Shown one piece after another: positions 7,599 to 15,484 of a stretch of 24,721 nucleotides of DNA. Positions within the stretch are counted from its first letter, which is position 1. Each line of letters starts with the position of its first letter. A program made the position numbers and the translations under genes. Source of the DNA: a virus. The DNA is taken from positions 1 through 24,721 of the IMG/VR virus record IMGVR_UViG_3300034198_003517. One strand, given 5' to 3'. The notes beneath the pieces were generated by a model, which did no database searches, was not told the origin of the DNA, and worked only from the letters and a program-made list of their open reading frames with translations.

Positions 7599-8464
7599 AG
7601 TTCGTTACCTAAAGGAATCAGCGTTTCAATGCTGTGTACAGTTCGTTTAGTAAAGGCATTGTCAATTAAGTTCAACACAGGATGTACTCCTGTATTTTTA
7701 TTAGGATTGTAAACAGTAAACAGCGTATGACCTATCAACTGATTAAGTGCGCCAACGGCTGTAGTATTTGCTTCAGCAGTTTCAAGTCTTGTGATGTTTT
7801 TGCTTAGACTACCAGGATCAAAATATCTAAACGATTCTTCTTTGGCTTCTAGATCTACCATAGAACAAATGTCTTTAATGCCGCCTTTTATAATTTTTAG
7901 GTTTTTTTCAAAGATAAATTTTAGAATGAAAGCATTTTCCAATCTAATCTGACGCTGCATACGCTCGTCGTCTTTGTACCATGTATAAACAGGGAAGCTG
8001 ATATTCCAACCTCCTAGGTGACTCCACCAATCAAAACAACTTTCATCGGGTGCCCATACTAGAATGATCTTGGCTTTAGGAAAGTATTTGGTGATTGTGT
8101 CTAGGTTATAGGCAAACCAATGGCTTTTGATCATCTTAATGCCGTCCCAACTATCGTAGGGTCTTGCAATTTCTCTTACAACCTCTTCTTTAGTTAGTTC
8201 GTTTAGGCGATCAAATTCATGACCGTATTCATTGTCAGGTCCGAAGTAGACTCCAAAGTGCCAGCCCATACGTAGAACTTCTTCAGTTTGTGCCTGTTTG
8301 TAATAGATGAAGTACTGACGATGATCAGACTTATCTTGACTATTAAGTTCTTTGTGATAGGATAATGCGTTAAGCAGGCCGCTCCACTTACTGCCAGGCG
8401 CGCCTGTTGCGAAAATCAAATCCTCGCCTTGGTAGTTTTCAAAATCAAAATTTTCTAGGTTCAT
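7595..8464 (-). CDS. Sulfotransferase-like protein, copy 2 (extended C-terminus)
   Basis: This 289-residue paralogue has the loop ATGAPGSKWSGLLNAL (19-34), GVYFGPDNEYGHEFDRL, IKSHWFAYNLD (112-122) and IILVWAPDESCFDWW (133-147), followed by HLGGWNISFPVYTWYKDDERM, all shared with the other two copies. A C-terminal extension of about 60 residues ends in a hydrophobic, beta-prone stretch (HTLFTVYNPN, HPVLNLIDNAF) absent from the other copies; it may bind the acceptor. The ATG overlaps the upstream oxygenase stop as ATGA. The gene lies between two oxygenases. Sulfonate transfer is inferred from fold motifs; the cofactor site has not been verified. Confidence 0.7.
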   Translation of the reverse strand: MNLENFDFENYQGEDLIFATGAPGSKWSGLLNALSYHKELNSQDKSDHRQYFIYYKQAQTEEVLRMGWHFGVYFGPDNEYGHEFDRLNELTKEEVVREIARPYDSWDGIKMIKSHWFAYNLDTITKYFPKAKIILVWAPDESCFDWWSHLGGWNISFPVYTWYKDDERMQRQIRLENAFILKFIFEKNLKIIKGGIKDICSMVDLEAKEESFRYFDPGSLSKNITRLETAEANTTAVGALNQLIGHTLFTVYNPNKNTGVHPVLNLIDNAFTKRTVHSIETLIPLGNEL

Positions 8465-9150
8465 ACTTTTATGCTCTGTGAATTCAATGCGTTATTGATA
8501 AATGCTTTAGTAACAATTGTTTCGTGTCCAGTGATTTGTAGTGTTACTCTTGGAGTATGTCCAGCGTTAGCTGTACAGTGAGGAACATTAGGCCAGTCAA
8601 ATGTATGTATGTCCCCAGCTCGCCACCCCTGTACGCTTTCGTTGCCAAATTGATAAAAATGTCCAGGAGCCCAGTCTGTTAAGAACACCACTATTCTTTT
8701 AACTTGCTGTACTGTTACATCCTTGGGTCTCCACGAAAATGCAGACAATTTATCTATATGCTGTGTAAAGACTTCTCCTGGATACTGAACATGTACCCTA
8801 GTCTTTGATACAGGACCTAGCCCAATCATATTGGCCATATCTAAAAACTTTTTAGGTATCTTATCTTCATGTAGCATCCTAAGCAATATAATATTAGGAT
8901 CACAATTAGCCTTTATTAGGTCATGTTCTTCCTTTTCAATCATAGGACTAAGTGTATATTTTTTGTTATCTAGTCGTGTTCGCCAGGTAGTTGGTTCAGC
9001 AGTTTCTAAAACTTCTGCAAGTTCTTGACCCCAGTCACCTTCAAAGCGACCAATACCCTGTAGTTGGTCCCATCGGGGATCAAAGACAGTAGGATCAAAA
9101 TGATACTGGCTAGACTTTTTAGTAAACTCCCAACTGCTTACTTTGGGCAT
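8461..9150 (-). CDS. 2-oxoglutarate/Fe(II)-dependent oxygenase, tandem copy B
   Basis: The 229-residue protein has H131-x-D133 (FTQHIDKL), H191 (NVPHCTAN) and R201 (HTPRVTLQITGH), so all predicted catalytic positions are present. The core RIVVFLTDWAPGHFYQFGN and WRAGDIHTFDW is very close to that of its neighbour at 9138. Both also share the N-terminal pattern WE...YHFDP...DPRWD...GIGR..GDW. They are evidently a tandem duplication that has diverged. The start overlaps the end of the other copy by 13 bases and no good ribosome site is visible, so coupling is likely. Confidence 0.87.
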   Translation of the reverse strand: MPKVSSWEFTKKSSQYHFDPTVFDPRWDQLQGIGRFEGDWGQELAEVLETAEPTTWRTRLDNKKYTLSPMIEKEEHDLIKANCDPNIILLRMLHEDKIPKKFLDMANMIGLGPVSKTRVHVQYPGEVFTQHIDKLSAFSWRPKDVTVQQVKRIVVFLTDWAPGHFYQFGNESVQGWRAGDIHTFDWPNVPHCTANAGHTPRVTLQITGHETIVTKAFINNALNSQSIKV

Positions 9151-9806
9151 AGAGAAATTTCTCTTTGATTTCTTGCTAGGTTTAAAAATTCTCTAGTCTT
9201 TGCTCCCACTACACCAGTAGTTAACAAACTAACTCTAGGCTTAAGGCTAGCGTTAGCACTTGAATGAGGAACGTGGCGCCAGTCAAATGTGTAAATATCT
9301 CCGATGCGCCAGCGTGTATGATTGAAGTTACCGTACTGCATAAAGTGTCCTGGTTCCCAGTCAGTAAGATTAATCATTATTCGCATAATTTTACTAGGAT
9401 TAGAGGGGTTAAATTTTTCTAATTTATCAATATGCAGACTGAAAACTTGCCCAGTCCATTGAACATGAACTCGATCTTCGCGATTTTCTAAGCCAATCAT
9501 TTCGCAGATTGCCTTAAACTTAGGAGTTAGGTTGTATTCAAAGTCAGCAATTGGTAAATCAGCTGCTGCGCCTGCTTGAACTAGGTCGTATTCTTCTGCA
9601 TCGACTAGACTGTTAGGCAGGCCTGTCTTGGCACGATCTCTCCAGGTAACTGTCTTGGCTGTTTCTAGCACTTGGTCAACTTCGTCTTTCCAATCACCGG
9701 TTACACGACCGATGCCAATTACTGTATCCCATCGTGGGTCCATAACTTTGGGATCAAAATGGTATGCTGATTTAGCTCGTTGTATTTCCCAATTGCTTAA
9801 TTTCAT
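9138..9806 (-). CDS. 2-oxoglutarate/Fe(II)-dependent oxygenase, tandem copy A
   Basis: The 222-residue protein has H125-x-D127 (FSLHIDKL), H181 (HVPHSSAN) and R191 (LKPRVSLLTTG). The core RIMINLTDWEPGHFMQYGN and WRIGDIYTFDW matches copy B. The start has GGAGA about 8 bases upstream and lies about 23 bases after the small membrane protein gene. It is the first oxygenase after the transporter genes in the same transcription direction. Retention of all ligands in both tandem copies suggests both are active, possibly at different positions or on different substrates. Confidence 0.87.
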   Translation of the reverse strand: MKLSNWEIQRAKSAYHFDPKVMDPRWDTVIGIGRVTGDWKDEVDQVLETAKTVTWRDRAKTGLPNSLVDAEEYDLVQAGAAADLPIADFEYNLTPKFKAICEMIGLENREDRVHVQWTGQVFSLHIDKLEKFNPSNPSKIMRIMINLTDWEPGHFMQYGNFNHTRWRIGDIYTFDWRHVPHSSANASLKPRVSLLTTGVVGAKTREFLNLARNQREISLCPK

Positions 9807-9829
9807 TAGATTCTCCAGTGTGTGGATAT

Positions 9830-10183
9830 TTAACCGTAGAGTCCACTGAAGATAAAATAATCACAAACAAAGGTTATTTCAGCGCCTATGAATACAGCAA
9901 CCCAATAGTTTTTAACTCTAATCCAAATTTGTTTAATCAACCACCAAGCAGCTATAACTCGCAGAGTGTAGAGTATATTGGACTTTATATATTCAATCCA
10001 GTGGGGTAGTTCGGCAGCATTAAAATAATAGCCAAAGACAAAAGTGTCGTAGGCAAAACTTAACTGTGCCATAATAAACACCGCCAAGTAGTAAGGCAGA
10101 TATTTGTTTAGGATTTTTACTATAGGCCCGCTGACTACCAGTCTGTAGGCCACATAGATTATATTTGTAAGTAGAAGTTCCAA
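9830..10183 (-). CDS. Small membrane protein with two-fold internal repeat, in the TctB position
   Basis: The frame follows the TctC-like stop directly and starts with TTG at 10183. The 117-residue product is strongly hydrophobic, with three or four likely membrane segments. It contains an internal duplication with a constant offset of 62 residues: TNIIY (6-10) matches SNILY (68-72), and LAVFIMAQLSFAYDTFVF (33-50) matches VAVFIGAEITFVCDYFIF (95-112). The classical third component of TTT transporters, TctB, is a small poorly conserved four-helix membrane protein, so position and topology fit, but sequence alone does not prove it. The TTG start and weak ribosome site are uncertain. Confidence 0.6.
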   Translation of the reverse strand: MELLLTNIIYVAYRLVVSGPIVKILNKYLPYYLAVFIMAQLSFAYDTFVFGYYFNAAELPHWIEYIKSNILYTLRVIAAWWLIKQIWIRVKNYWVAVFIGAEITFVCDYFIFSGLYG

Positions 10184-11251
10184 TTACTTACTAACAATCT
10201 CAGGCTTGTAAACTGCTACAACACCGTAGGCTTCGCTTTGCCAGCGGACTAGGTCTTTGAGAGTCTTTTCTTTAGTCAGCTTGTTTAAGACTGCAACAGC
10301 GTCTGTTAGATCTTTACCAATCATCCATCCGTACTTACCGGCATCTCGTTCGATGTCCTTCATAGCTTCTGGATCATTGATCATAGCAACTAGTGATGCT
10401 CTAACTTTAGTAGCGTTAGGATTACCTTTGTCCATCCATAGAGCCTTTTGTAAGACATCTCGATACTGTTTAACTAGAATATAAGAGTCGTACAATGGAC
10501 CTTTTGGAGCTTTGCCGTACTTGGCTCGATAGACTTGCTCTAGACTACCAGCTTGAGGATAGTTAGGGTCAATGCCAACCTTGCCAGTTGTTAAGTCAAG
10601 CACTCCGTGACTGAACCATAACTTAGCCTCTCCCTTGTCAATCATAGGTTGAACATGCTTGATAAAGGCCGCAGTAGATTCTCGAGTGGCATTTAGTTCT
10701 CCACGCATGAAACTTAGTCGGCGCTCACCGGAGTTCATGCCTTTAACGAATGTAGCTTTCTTTTTATAGCAATCTAAATATGCGTCAATGGTTGGTAACT
10801 CGCCGCACATTAGCAAAGTAAATGCCATCATATCTGGATTGTTACCAGATCCTGCCGCAAACTTTACCACAGCATCGTTGGCATAGGGATCAAAGTTTGA
10901 ACGATAGGCAGTTACAATACTTAGATTCATACCACCAATTGGTTCGTAGTCTTTGTAGTTGTAGTCAACTTTTTCAGTTAGAAAACTTTCTGCATTACCC
11001 CCGTGACTGACCATAATGGTCTTGGGATCTTTGCGAAGTTCGTTATGGAACTTGTTGAATCCGGGAATATCTCTTGCGCCCGGAATATGCACTAGCACAA
11101 TCTTTTCACCTAGCTTGGGTTCAAGATGTTTGGCAATGATGCTGGCCCAAACACTGGTACCGGCGCCAGCTTCTTGAGGAATAATCATCTTATAGTCAGC
11201 GTGAGCAATACCTGCCACAGCCAACAACATACCTGCTAAAACTTTTTTCAT
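10184..11251 (-). CDS. tctC: TctC-like periplasmic solute-binding protein of a tripartite tricarboxylate transporter
   Basis: ATG 11251 has an excellent ribosome site, AAAGGAGA, 5 bases upstream, and begins a clear Sec signal peptide: MKKVLAGMLLAVAGIAHA, with cleavage expected before DYKM. The mature start YKMIIPQEAGAGTSVWASII parallels the TctC/Bug opening strand and glycine-rich phosphate-like loop. ANDAVVKFAAGSGNNPDM fits the domain crossover. At about 355 residues it is a little longer than the usual 320 or so. In TTT systems this protein captures carboxylates in the periplasm and delivers them to TctA/TctB. Here it follows tctA by 10 bases, the reverse of the usual tctC-tctB-tctA order. 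The ligand cannot be read. A secreted binding protein in a phage is notable. Confidence 0.8.
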   Translation of the reverse strand: MKKVLAGMLLAVAGIAHADYKMIIPQEAGAGTSVWASIIAKHLEPKLGEKIVLVHIPGARDIPGFNKFHNELRKDPKTIMVSHGGNAESFLTEKVDYNYKDYEPIGGMNLSIVTAYRSNFDPYANDAVVKFAAGSGNNPDMMAFTLLMCGELPTIDAYLDCYKKKATFVKGMNSGERRLSFMRGELNATRESTAAFIKHVQPMIDKGEAKLWFSHGVLDLTTGKVGIDPNYPQAGSLEQVYRAKYGKAPKGPLYDSYILVKQYRDVLQKALWMDKGNPNATKVRASLVAMINDPEAMKDIERDAGKYGWMIGKDLTDAVAVLNKLTKEKTLKDLVRWQSEAYGVVAVYKPEIVSK

Positions 11252-11261
11252 GTTGTCTCCT

Positions 11262-12713
11262 TTAAACATATTTGATTTTAGTCCTGTTAAAAAACACTCC
11301 GTAAATTCCCGCAGCTATCGCTACAGCAATCAGTCCACCACTAATTGGTCTTGTAACAAGATCCGACCAATTGTATAAATTAAAAAATTGTAAAGAAGTA
11401 GCTTCAAATCTATCGGCCAGGACAAAGCCAATAATCACTGCTGCTCTACTCAGTTTTAAATATTTGAAGGCTATACCTGCCGCAGCACACAGAGCAAATA
11501 TAGCATAGTCTTCCCAATAGCCTGTGTACTGTACGCAACTCCATGTCATCACGGCCAACAATGGCCAGAAGTAATAGTGGAAGGGCACATTCATTATCTT
11601 AATTGCATAACGAATAAAGAACAAGCTAATGACAAATGTAATAATCATGGCCGCAAAGTAGCTGCCACCTAACATCTTAAAGAATGTCATGTCTGCCAAC
11701 AACTGCGGTGTGCCTAATTCTATGCCCACATAGACAAACAGGCTCATGATAATGGCTTCAAAGGGTGCAGCTGGGATTCCAAACAATACAGTTGGCACAT
11801 AGGCTGTAGCTTTCTGTGCGTTGTTAGCACCTTCTGCTCCTATAACTCCTTTGATGTTACCTTCACCAAACGCAATCTTTTCGTTCTTGTTGGCTGCTAC
11901 TGTTTGTCCATAAGCCATCCAGTCTGCAATGTTGCCACCAACTCCGGGCAGTATACCAATGCCGGCACCGATGGCGCCACCTTTTAATCCGTCCCACTTG
12001 TGCTGCCAGCTGTCACGGAAGCCTTGAAATATCTGCGGCCAAATAGATCGGCTGTCTATGGCCACTGTGGCAATCTTAGATCTATAGGCTTCTAGCAATT
12101 CCGGAACAGCTAGAAATCCTGCAAGTACAGGAGCAATTTGTATGCCGGCTCCTAGATAATCCCAACCACCGGTGAATCGTGCAGCATTAGTCTGCGGATC
12201 AGTACCCACAAGTCCTAGAAAGATACCTATAATAGCAGCAATGATTCCGCGGAACCAATACTCGCTGTTGACAAAAATTATACAGGTAAAAGCCAAGATG
12301 ATAAAAGCAAACATCTCAGGTATGGCAAAGGCCAAAACTACTTTGGCATAGTAGGGCAAGAATAAGAATACAGCTCCTCCCCAAAGTATGCCGTTGACTG
12401 TGGATGTTGTAACTGCTGCGCTGAGTGCTCTTGCACCTTGACCTTGCCTAGCTAGAGGAAATCCGTCCACCATTGTGGCAGCACTGCCACTGGCTCCGGG
12501 AATATTCATTACCACGGACGCAAAGCTGTCACCTATGGTACAGGCAACAACTATTGCGGTAGTGAAAATTACCAGCGTATACGGATCATGTAAAAACAAA
12601 TCAATGAATCCATAAAGTACAACCAGTCCTGTGGCTGCACCTGCTACAGGAATAACACCGATTATAAATCCATATAGCGTACCTGCCAATAACCACATCA
12701 AGTATTCAATCAT
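11262..12713 (-). CDS. tctA: TctA-family permease, large membrane subunit of a tripartite tricarboxylate transporter
   Basis: The 483-residue protein is close to the family's usual 500 residues and has about eleven or twelve membrane segments. Family signatures are intact: NIPGASGSAATMVDGFPLAR followed by ARAL in the first half, GAIGAGIGILPGVGGNIADW in the middle, then GAEGANNAQKATAYVPTVLF with GIPAA in the second half. TctA is the transport channel that uses an ion gradient to move carboxylates delivered by TctC. The gene overlaps the amidotransferase stop as ATGA, so it is coupled to it. The intact motifs argue for selection to keep it working. It was probably acquired from a host. Confidence 0.9.
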   Translation of the reverse strand: MIEYLMWLLAGTLYGFIIGVIPVAGAATGLVVLYGFIDLFLHDPYTLVIFTTAIVVACTIGDSFASVVMNIPGASGSAATMVDGFPLARQGQGARALSAAVTTSTVNGILWGGAVFLFLPYYAKVVLAFAIPEMFAFIILAFTCIIFVNSEYWFRGIIAAIIGIFLGLVGTDPQTNAARFTGGWDYLGAGIQIAPVLAGFLAVPELLEAYRSKIATVAIDSRSIWPQIFQGFRDSWQHKWDGLKGGAIGAGIGILPGVGGNIADWMAYGQTVAANKNEKIAFGEGNIKGVIGAEGANNAQKATAYVPTVLFGIPAAPFEAIIMSLFVYVGIELGTPQLLADMTFFKMLGGSYFAAMIITFVISLFFIRYAIKIMNVPFHYYFWPLLAVMTWSCVQYTGYWEDYAIFALCAAAGIAFKYLKLSRAAVIIGFVLADRFEATSLQFFNLYNWSDLVTRPISGGLIAVAIAAGIYGVFFNRTKIKYV

Positions 12714-13252
12714 ATTAAGTTTAATATCTCTTTAGGAATAAAAGGACTAGACATTCTTTCAGGATGCCACACAATGCCTGCAATATTGTTAAGTATCCAT
12801 GCTTCACAATTGCCGGCTGAATCTCTGGCTAGGACTTCTGAACCGGTTGGCTCGCGATCTATTTTTAGTGTATGGTAACTATTAACCACTTGCTCGTGGT
12901 CATTACATATAATACTATGTTCTGTGTCCATATGCAAGTCCGTTTCACTAACTGTGCCGCCTAAAAGATGTGTTAATAGAAAGCAACCGTGACATATACC
13001 TATGATAGGTTTGCCTTTTATTAACATAGCTGTGGCTAGTTTTGTTTCTGTAATTCTTCTTTCTACCGGATCGTTACCTCCAGTAATTATCAGTAGATCA
13101 ATATCGTTGGCAATGACTTCAAAGTCTTGATCAATCCTATTCTGCACAAAAGAAAGCGTATGATCCTTTAGAAGAGTGTACCACCCGTGTTCTATTGAAT
13201 CATACGCTCTACCTTTATGGAACAGGACTCGTTGTGTGAGTCCTATTTTCAT
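12710..13252 (-). CDS. Class I glutamine amidotransferase / PuuD-like peptidase C26
   Basis: The 180-residue protein carries the class I amidotransferase triad: Cys87 in PIIGICHGC, with His163 and Glu165 in IVWHPERM. Upstream LLIITGGNDP (53-62) and VVNSYHTL (122-129) are typical of gamma-glutamyl-GABA hydrolase-like members (PuuD, peptidase C26). Such enzymes hydrolyse a gamma-glutamyl amide or supply ammonia to a synthetase. At 180 residues it is shorter than PuuD (about 250), so the N-terminal half is trimmed. It lies between a di-iron protein and tctA and overlaps tctA by 4 bases. Partner and substrate are unknown; it might release or transfer an amino group in the pathway encoded downstream. 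Confidence 0.85.
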   Translation of the reverse strand: MKIGLTQRVLFHKGRAYDSIEHGWYTLLKDHTLSFVQNRIDQDFEVIANDIDLLIITGGNDPVERRITETKLATAMLIKGKPIIGICHGCFLLTHLLGGTVSETDLHMDTEHSIICNDHEQVVNSYHTLKIDREPTGSEVLARDSAGNCEAWILNNIAGIVWHPERMSSPFIPKEILNLI

Positions 13253-13262
13253 AAGGTTATGA

Positions 13263-13961
13263 TTACCAACCGTAGGCTTCGGCTACTAACTTACGACCTT
13301 CCGGAACTGCTACAGTATTCTTGCAGCTGATGTCGTATAGATCTTTACGCATTTGTGCCACTAAAGATGTAACACGGGCTTGATCTTCGGCACTAGCTAA
13401 AAGCTGTTCTAACTTGCGGCCACCGATGTTGGCATGAAAGCCTTCGTCACGAGCAATCTTAGCGTAAGTCTTGCTGATAAACTCATCTTCAACACAGTCG
13501 GCCATTTGATCCCATACTGCTTCTGCACGACCTTCAGCAACTAACTGGTAAGCAGCTAGGGCTAGAGGATCTGTTTCTGCTTCGTACTTGGCCAACAAGG
13601 CAGCACCCTTGGCTGTTGGCTTTGCTGCTTCGGCGGCAATAGCTGCTTCAACATCTAGAGTTTCGCCAGTGATGTGCTCAATAACTTCTTTGACCATACG
13701 GAAGTGATTGGCTTCGTCGTGTGCTTGCTTGGTCAACAGTGCTAGTTCTTCAGCAGGGGTATCTGCAGGCATAGTAGCAATTGATTGTGCAATTTCAACC
13801 ATGTTCATACGCTCGTTGACCATGCGGCCAATAAAGTGTTCAACTAGTTCTTCTTGGGCAGGTTTACTGTCAAAGTAGGCTTTGACATTTAATTGGCTTG
13901 CTTTAAATAGTGCTTGATTGTCTTGTTTGATCTTAGCTACAAACTCTTTTCCTGTTAGCAT
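13263..13961 (-). CDS. Ferritin-like di-iron carboxylate protein (probable oxygenase/oxidase)
   Basis: The 232-residue, largely helical protein has the spaced ligands of a four-helix di-iron site: Glu50 (VNERMNM), Glu83-x-x-His86 (HDEANHF), Glu143 or Glu147 (VAEGRAEAVW) and Glu173-x-x-His176 (DEGFHANIG). Two ExxH pairs plus two single glutamates are the hallmark of ferritin-like oxidases and oxygenases. Ala-rich linkers and the absence of a signal peptide suggest a soluble cytoplasmic enzyme. AAGGAG lies 7 bases before the ATG, and as first gene of the leftward unit it probably sits behind a promoter in 13962-14069. It could oxidise a substrate of the same pathway; iron storage is less likely at this length and context. 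Confidence 0.75.
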   Translation of the reverse strand: MLTGKEFVAKIKQDNQALFKASQLNVKAYFDSKPAQEELVEHFIGRMVNERMNMVEIAQSIATMPADTPAEELALLTKQAHDEANHFRMVKEVIEHITGETLDVEAAIAAEAAKPTAKGAALLAKYEAETDPLALAAYQLVAEGRAEAVWDQMADCVEDEFISKTYAKIARDEGFHANIGGRKLEQLLASAEDQARVTSLVAQMRKDLYDISCKNTVAVPEGRKLVAEAYGW

Positions 13962-14005
13962 TTTGTGTCTCCTTGATAACTATATATGCTCGTAGAATAA
14001 AAAAA

Positions 14006-14035
14006 TTTACAGAATTGAATATTTTTTTCTATCTT
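14006..14035 (+). promoter_or_regulatory. Candidate sigma70-type promoter for the 14070 methyltransferase
   Basis: TTTACA (14006-14011) and TATCTT (14030-14035) are separated by 18 bases and lie upstream of the only plus-strand gene in this part of the window. The -10 box matches the consensus at only four of six positions. The region is the divergent spacer between two outward-reading units, so a promoter is expected here; this is the best candidate, not a secure one. Confidence 0.35.
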
Positions 14036-14043
14036 ACAGAATT
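14007..14043. repeat. Two direct copies of TTACAGAATT in the divergent spacer
   Basis: The ten-base word TTACAGAATT occurs exactly at 14007-14016 and again at 14034-14043, a spacing of 27 bases. They flank or overlap the candidate promoter of the 14070 gene in an AT-rich 108-base spacer, so they could be a repeated binding site for a regulator. In AT-rich DNA a ten-base repeat may also arise by chance. Confidence 0.4.
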
Positions 14044-14069
14044 ATTTACCAAAAAAAGGAAAATTTTAA

Positions 14070-14810
14070 ATGAACACCAGAATTTTTAATATGATTGCAG
14101 AAAAATTAGAGGTAGCCTTTAATTTGCCCAAGTATCAATCTGTTAGAGATTCCCTGTCTAAAGACACTGTAGTCACTGAGTTGCCTTGGACTCCTGCCCG
14201 CTTTAAAAAGTTTGAAGACGGTGTAAAAGCCGAACTGCAATTTGACACCATTGATTTCGCCGGCAGTCTTGAAGCCGCAGTAGATCGCTTGGATAAGCGT
14301 TACCTAAACAGATTCTTTGGGGAGATTTGGAAGCCAACTACAGAAATTTATCAGTACAGTGGTTGGGGACTTGTTGAAGAAATCAACAAAGCTGATCCTA
14401 AAGCGGTATTAGACTTTGGCTGCGGGTACAATCCATTCAAGGGTCGCATCAAGAATCTAGTGGGCATTGATCCCTATAACAACTGTGCAGACTACATGGT
14501 TGATATTCTAGAGTTTAAAATAGAACCAGAGAGCTTTGATCACATCATTGTCTTTGGTAGCTTGAACTTTAACAGTCGTGACGAGATTGATGTACGCTTT
14601 GAGAAACTAGTCAGCTTCTTGATGCCCGGCGGCAAGATGTACTTTAGAGCTAATCCCGGAATATTATGGCCAAATGGACCTTACGTAGATATTTTTCCCT
14701 GGAGTTTTGAAGTTGCCTACGAACTAGCACAGCGTCACAACTTAGATCTTGAAACATTCAAGAAAGACAATAACGATAGACTGTACTTTGTTTATAAGAA
14801 AAAGTCTTGA
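14070..14810 (+). CDS. Class I SAM-dependent methyltransferase, copy 3 (extended N-terminus)
   Basis: The 246-residue protein has motif I AVLDFGCGYNPFKG (112-125), post-I VGIDPYNN, motif II IIVFGSLNFNSRDE and motif III FLMPGGKMYFRAN (183-195). It is a paralogue of the 5021 and 6167 proteins but has about 50 more N-terminal residues, mostly helical. The start is supported by AAAAGGA 9 bases upstream. It is alone on the plus strand between two minus-strand units. Its 3' end overlaps the convergent sulfotransferase-like gene by 19 bases, so transcription from both sides could interfere. It may be an independently regulated member of the methyltransferase set. Confidence 0.82.
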   Translation: MNTRIFNMIAEKLEVAFNLPKYQSVRDSLSKDTVVTELPWTPARFKKFEDGVKAELQFDTIDFAGSLEAAVDRLDKRYLNRFFGEIWKPTTEIYQYSGWGLVEEINKADPKAVLDFGCGYNPFKGRIKNLVGIDPYNNCADYMVDILEFKIEPESFDHIIVFGSLNFNSRDEIDVRFEKLVSFLMPGGKMYFRANPGILWPNGPYVDIFPWSFEVAYELAQRHNLDLETFKKDNNDRLYFVYKKKS

Positions 14811-15484
14811 TTCCAGATAGCTATCTGAACATCATTCATAGTCTGAGCGTGTACCAAATGGTTGTTAACCCATTCGCGCTCAGACTCTGCTAGATCATCT
14901 ACAGTCCAATCAAATTGCGTTTTTAGATATTCAGCGTTGAAATTGTATAACTGAATATCTTTTCTTTTACAAAAATCCCGCATCTTTTCATTGTGTTCTG
15001 CAATGCGAAACTTCATAGTGACATCGTCTCGGTAGTAAGGTCGATAGTTAGGATAGCTGATGTTCCATCCACCTGCACCGAACCAGCCTTGCTCACAACG
15101 ATCGTCGGGCCTAAATATCATTATGATAGGCTGTGTTGGCCAAGTATGTGCAATGTAGTCAAGGCCCTCGGAGAAGAAATGACTTTTTACCAGTAGATTA
15201 CCGTAGCTAGGATTGAACCATTCGTTGACTATTTGTCTTTCAACTTCAGCAACTGCAAGATTTTCTAGTTGATGAAACTGTTCTCCAAGACCGTGCCCCG
15301 GGCCAAAGTAAGCACCTGTATGAAATATTTTAGTAGCTAATCGACTAGGTCCAATATGTTGATACTGTCTTTGATCATTGCGATCAGATATATTAAAGTT
15401 TAATTTCTTTATAGATTGCAAGACATTTGCAACCCCACTCCATTTACTACCAGGTGCTCCGGTATACCATACTAGGTTATTCAT
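14792..15484 (-). CDS. Sulfotransferase-like protein, copy 3
   Basis: The 230-residue protein begins MNNLVWYTGAPGSKWSGVAN and keeps all shared blocks: HTGAYFGPGHGLGEQFHQLE, VKSHFFSEGLD (99-109), IIMIFRPDDRCEQGWFGAGG (120-139) and NISYPNYRPYYRDDVTM. RPDD corresponds to WREP and WAPD in the other copies and keeps the arginine expected of a 3'-phosphate site. It is the last gene of the tail-fibre unit, its ATG overlapping the AspH-like stop as ATGA. Again a sulfotransferase-like gene is paired with an oxygenase. PAPS-dependent sulfonation is inferred. Confidence 0.72.
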   Translation of the reverse strand: MNNLVWYTGAPGSKWSGVANVLQSIKKLNFNISDRNDQRQYQHIGPSRLATKIFHTGAYFGPGHGLGEQFHQLENLAVAEVERQIVNEWFNPSYGNLLVKSHFFSEGLDYIAHTWPTQPIIMIFRPDDRCEQGWFGAGGWNISYPNYRPYYRDDVTMKFRIAEHNEKMRDFCKRKDIQLYNFNAEYLKTQFDWTVDDLAESEREWVNNHLVHAQTMNDVQIAIWNQDFFL

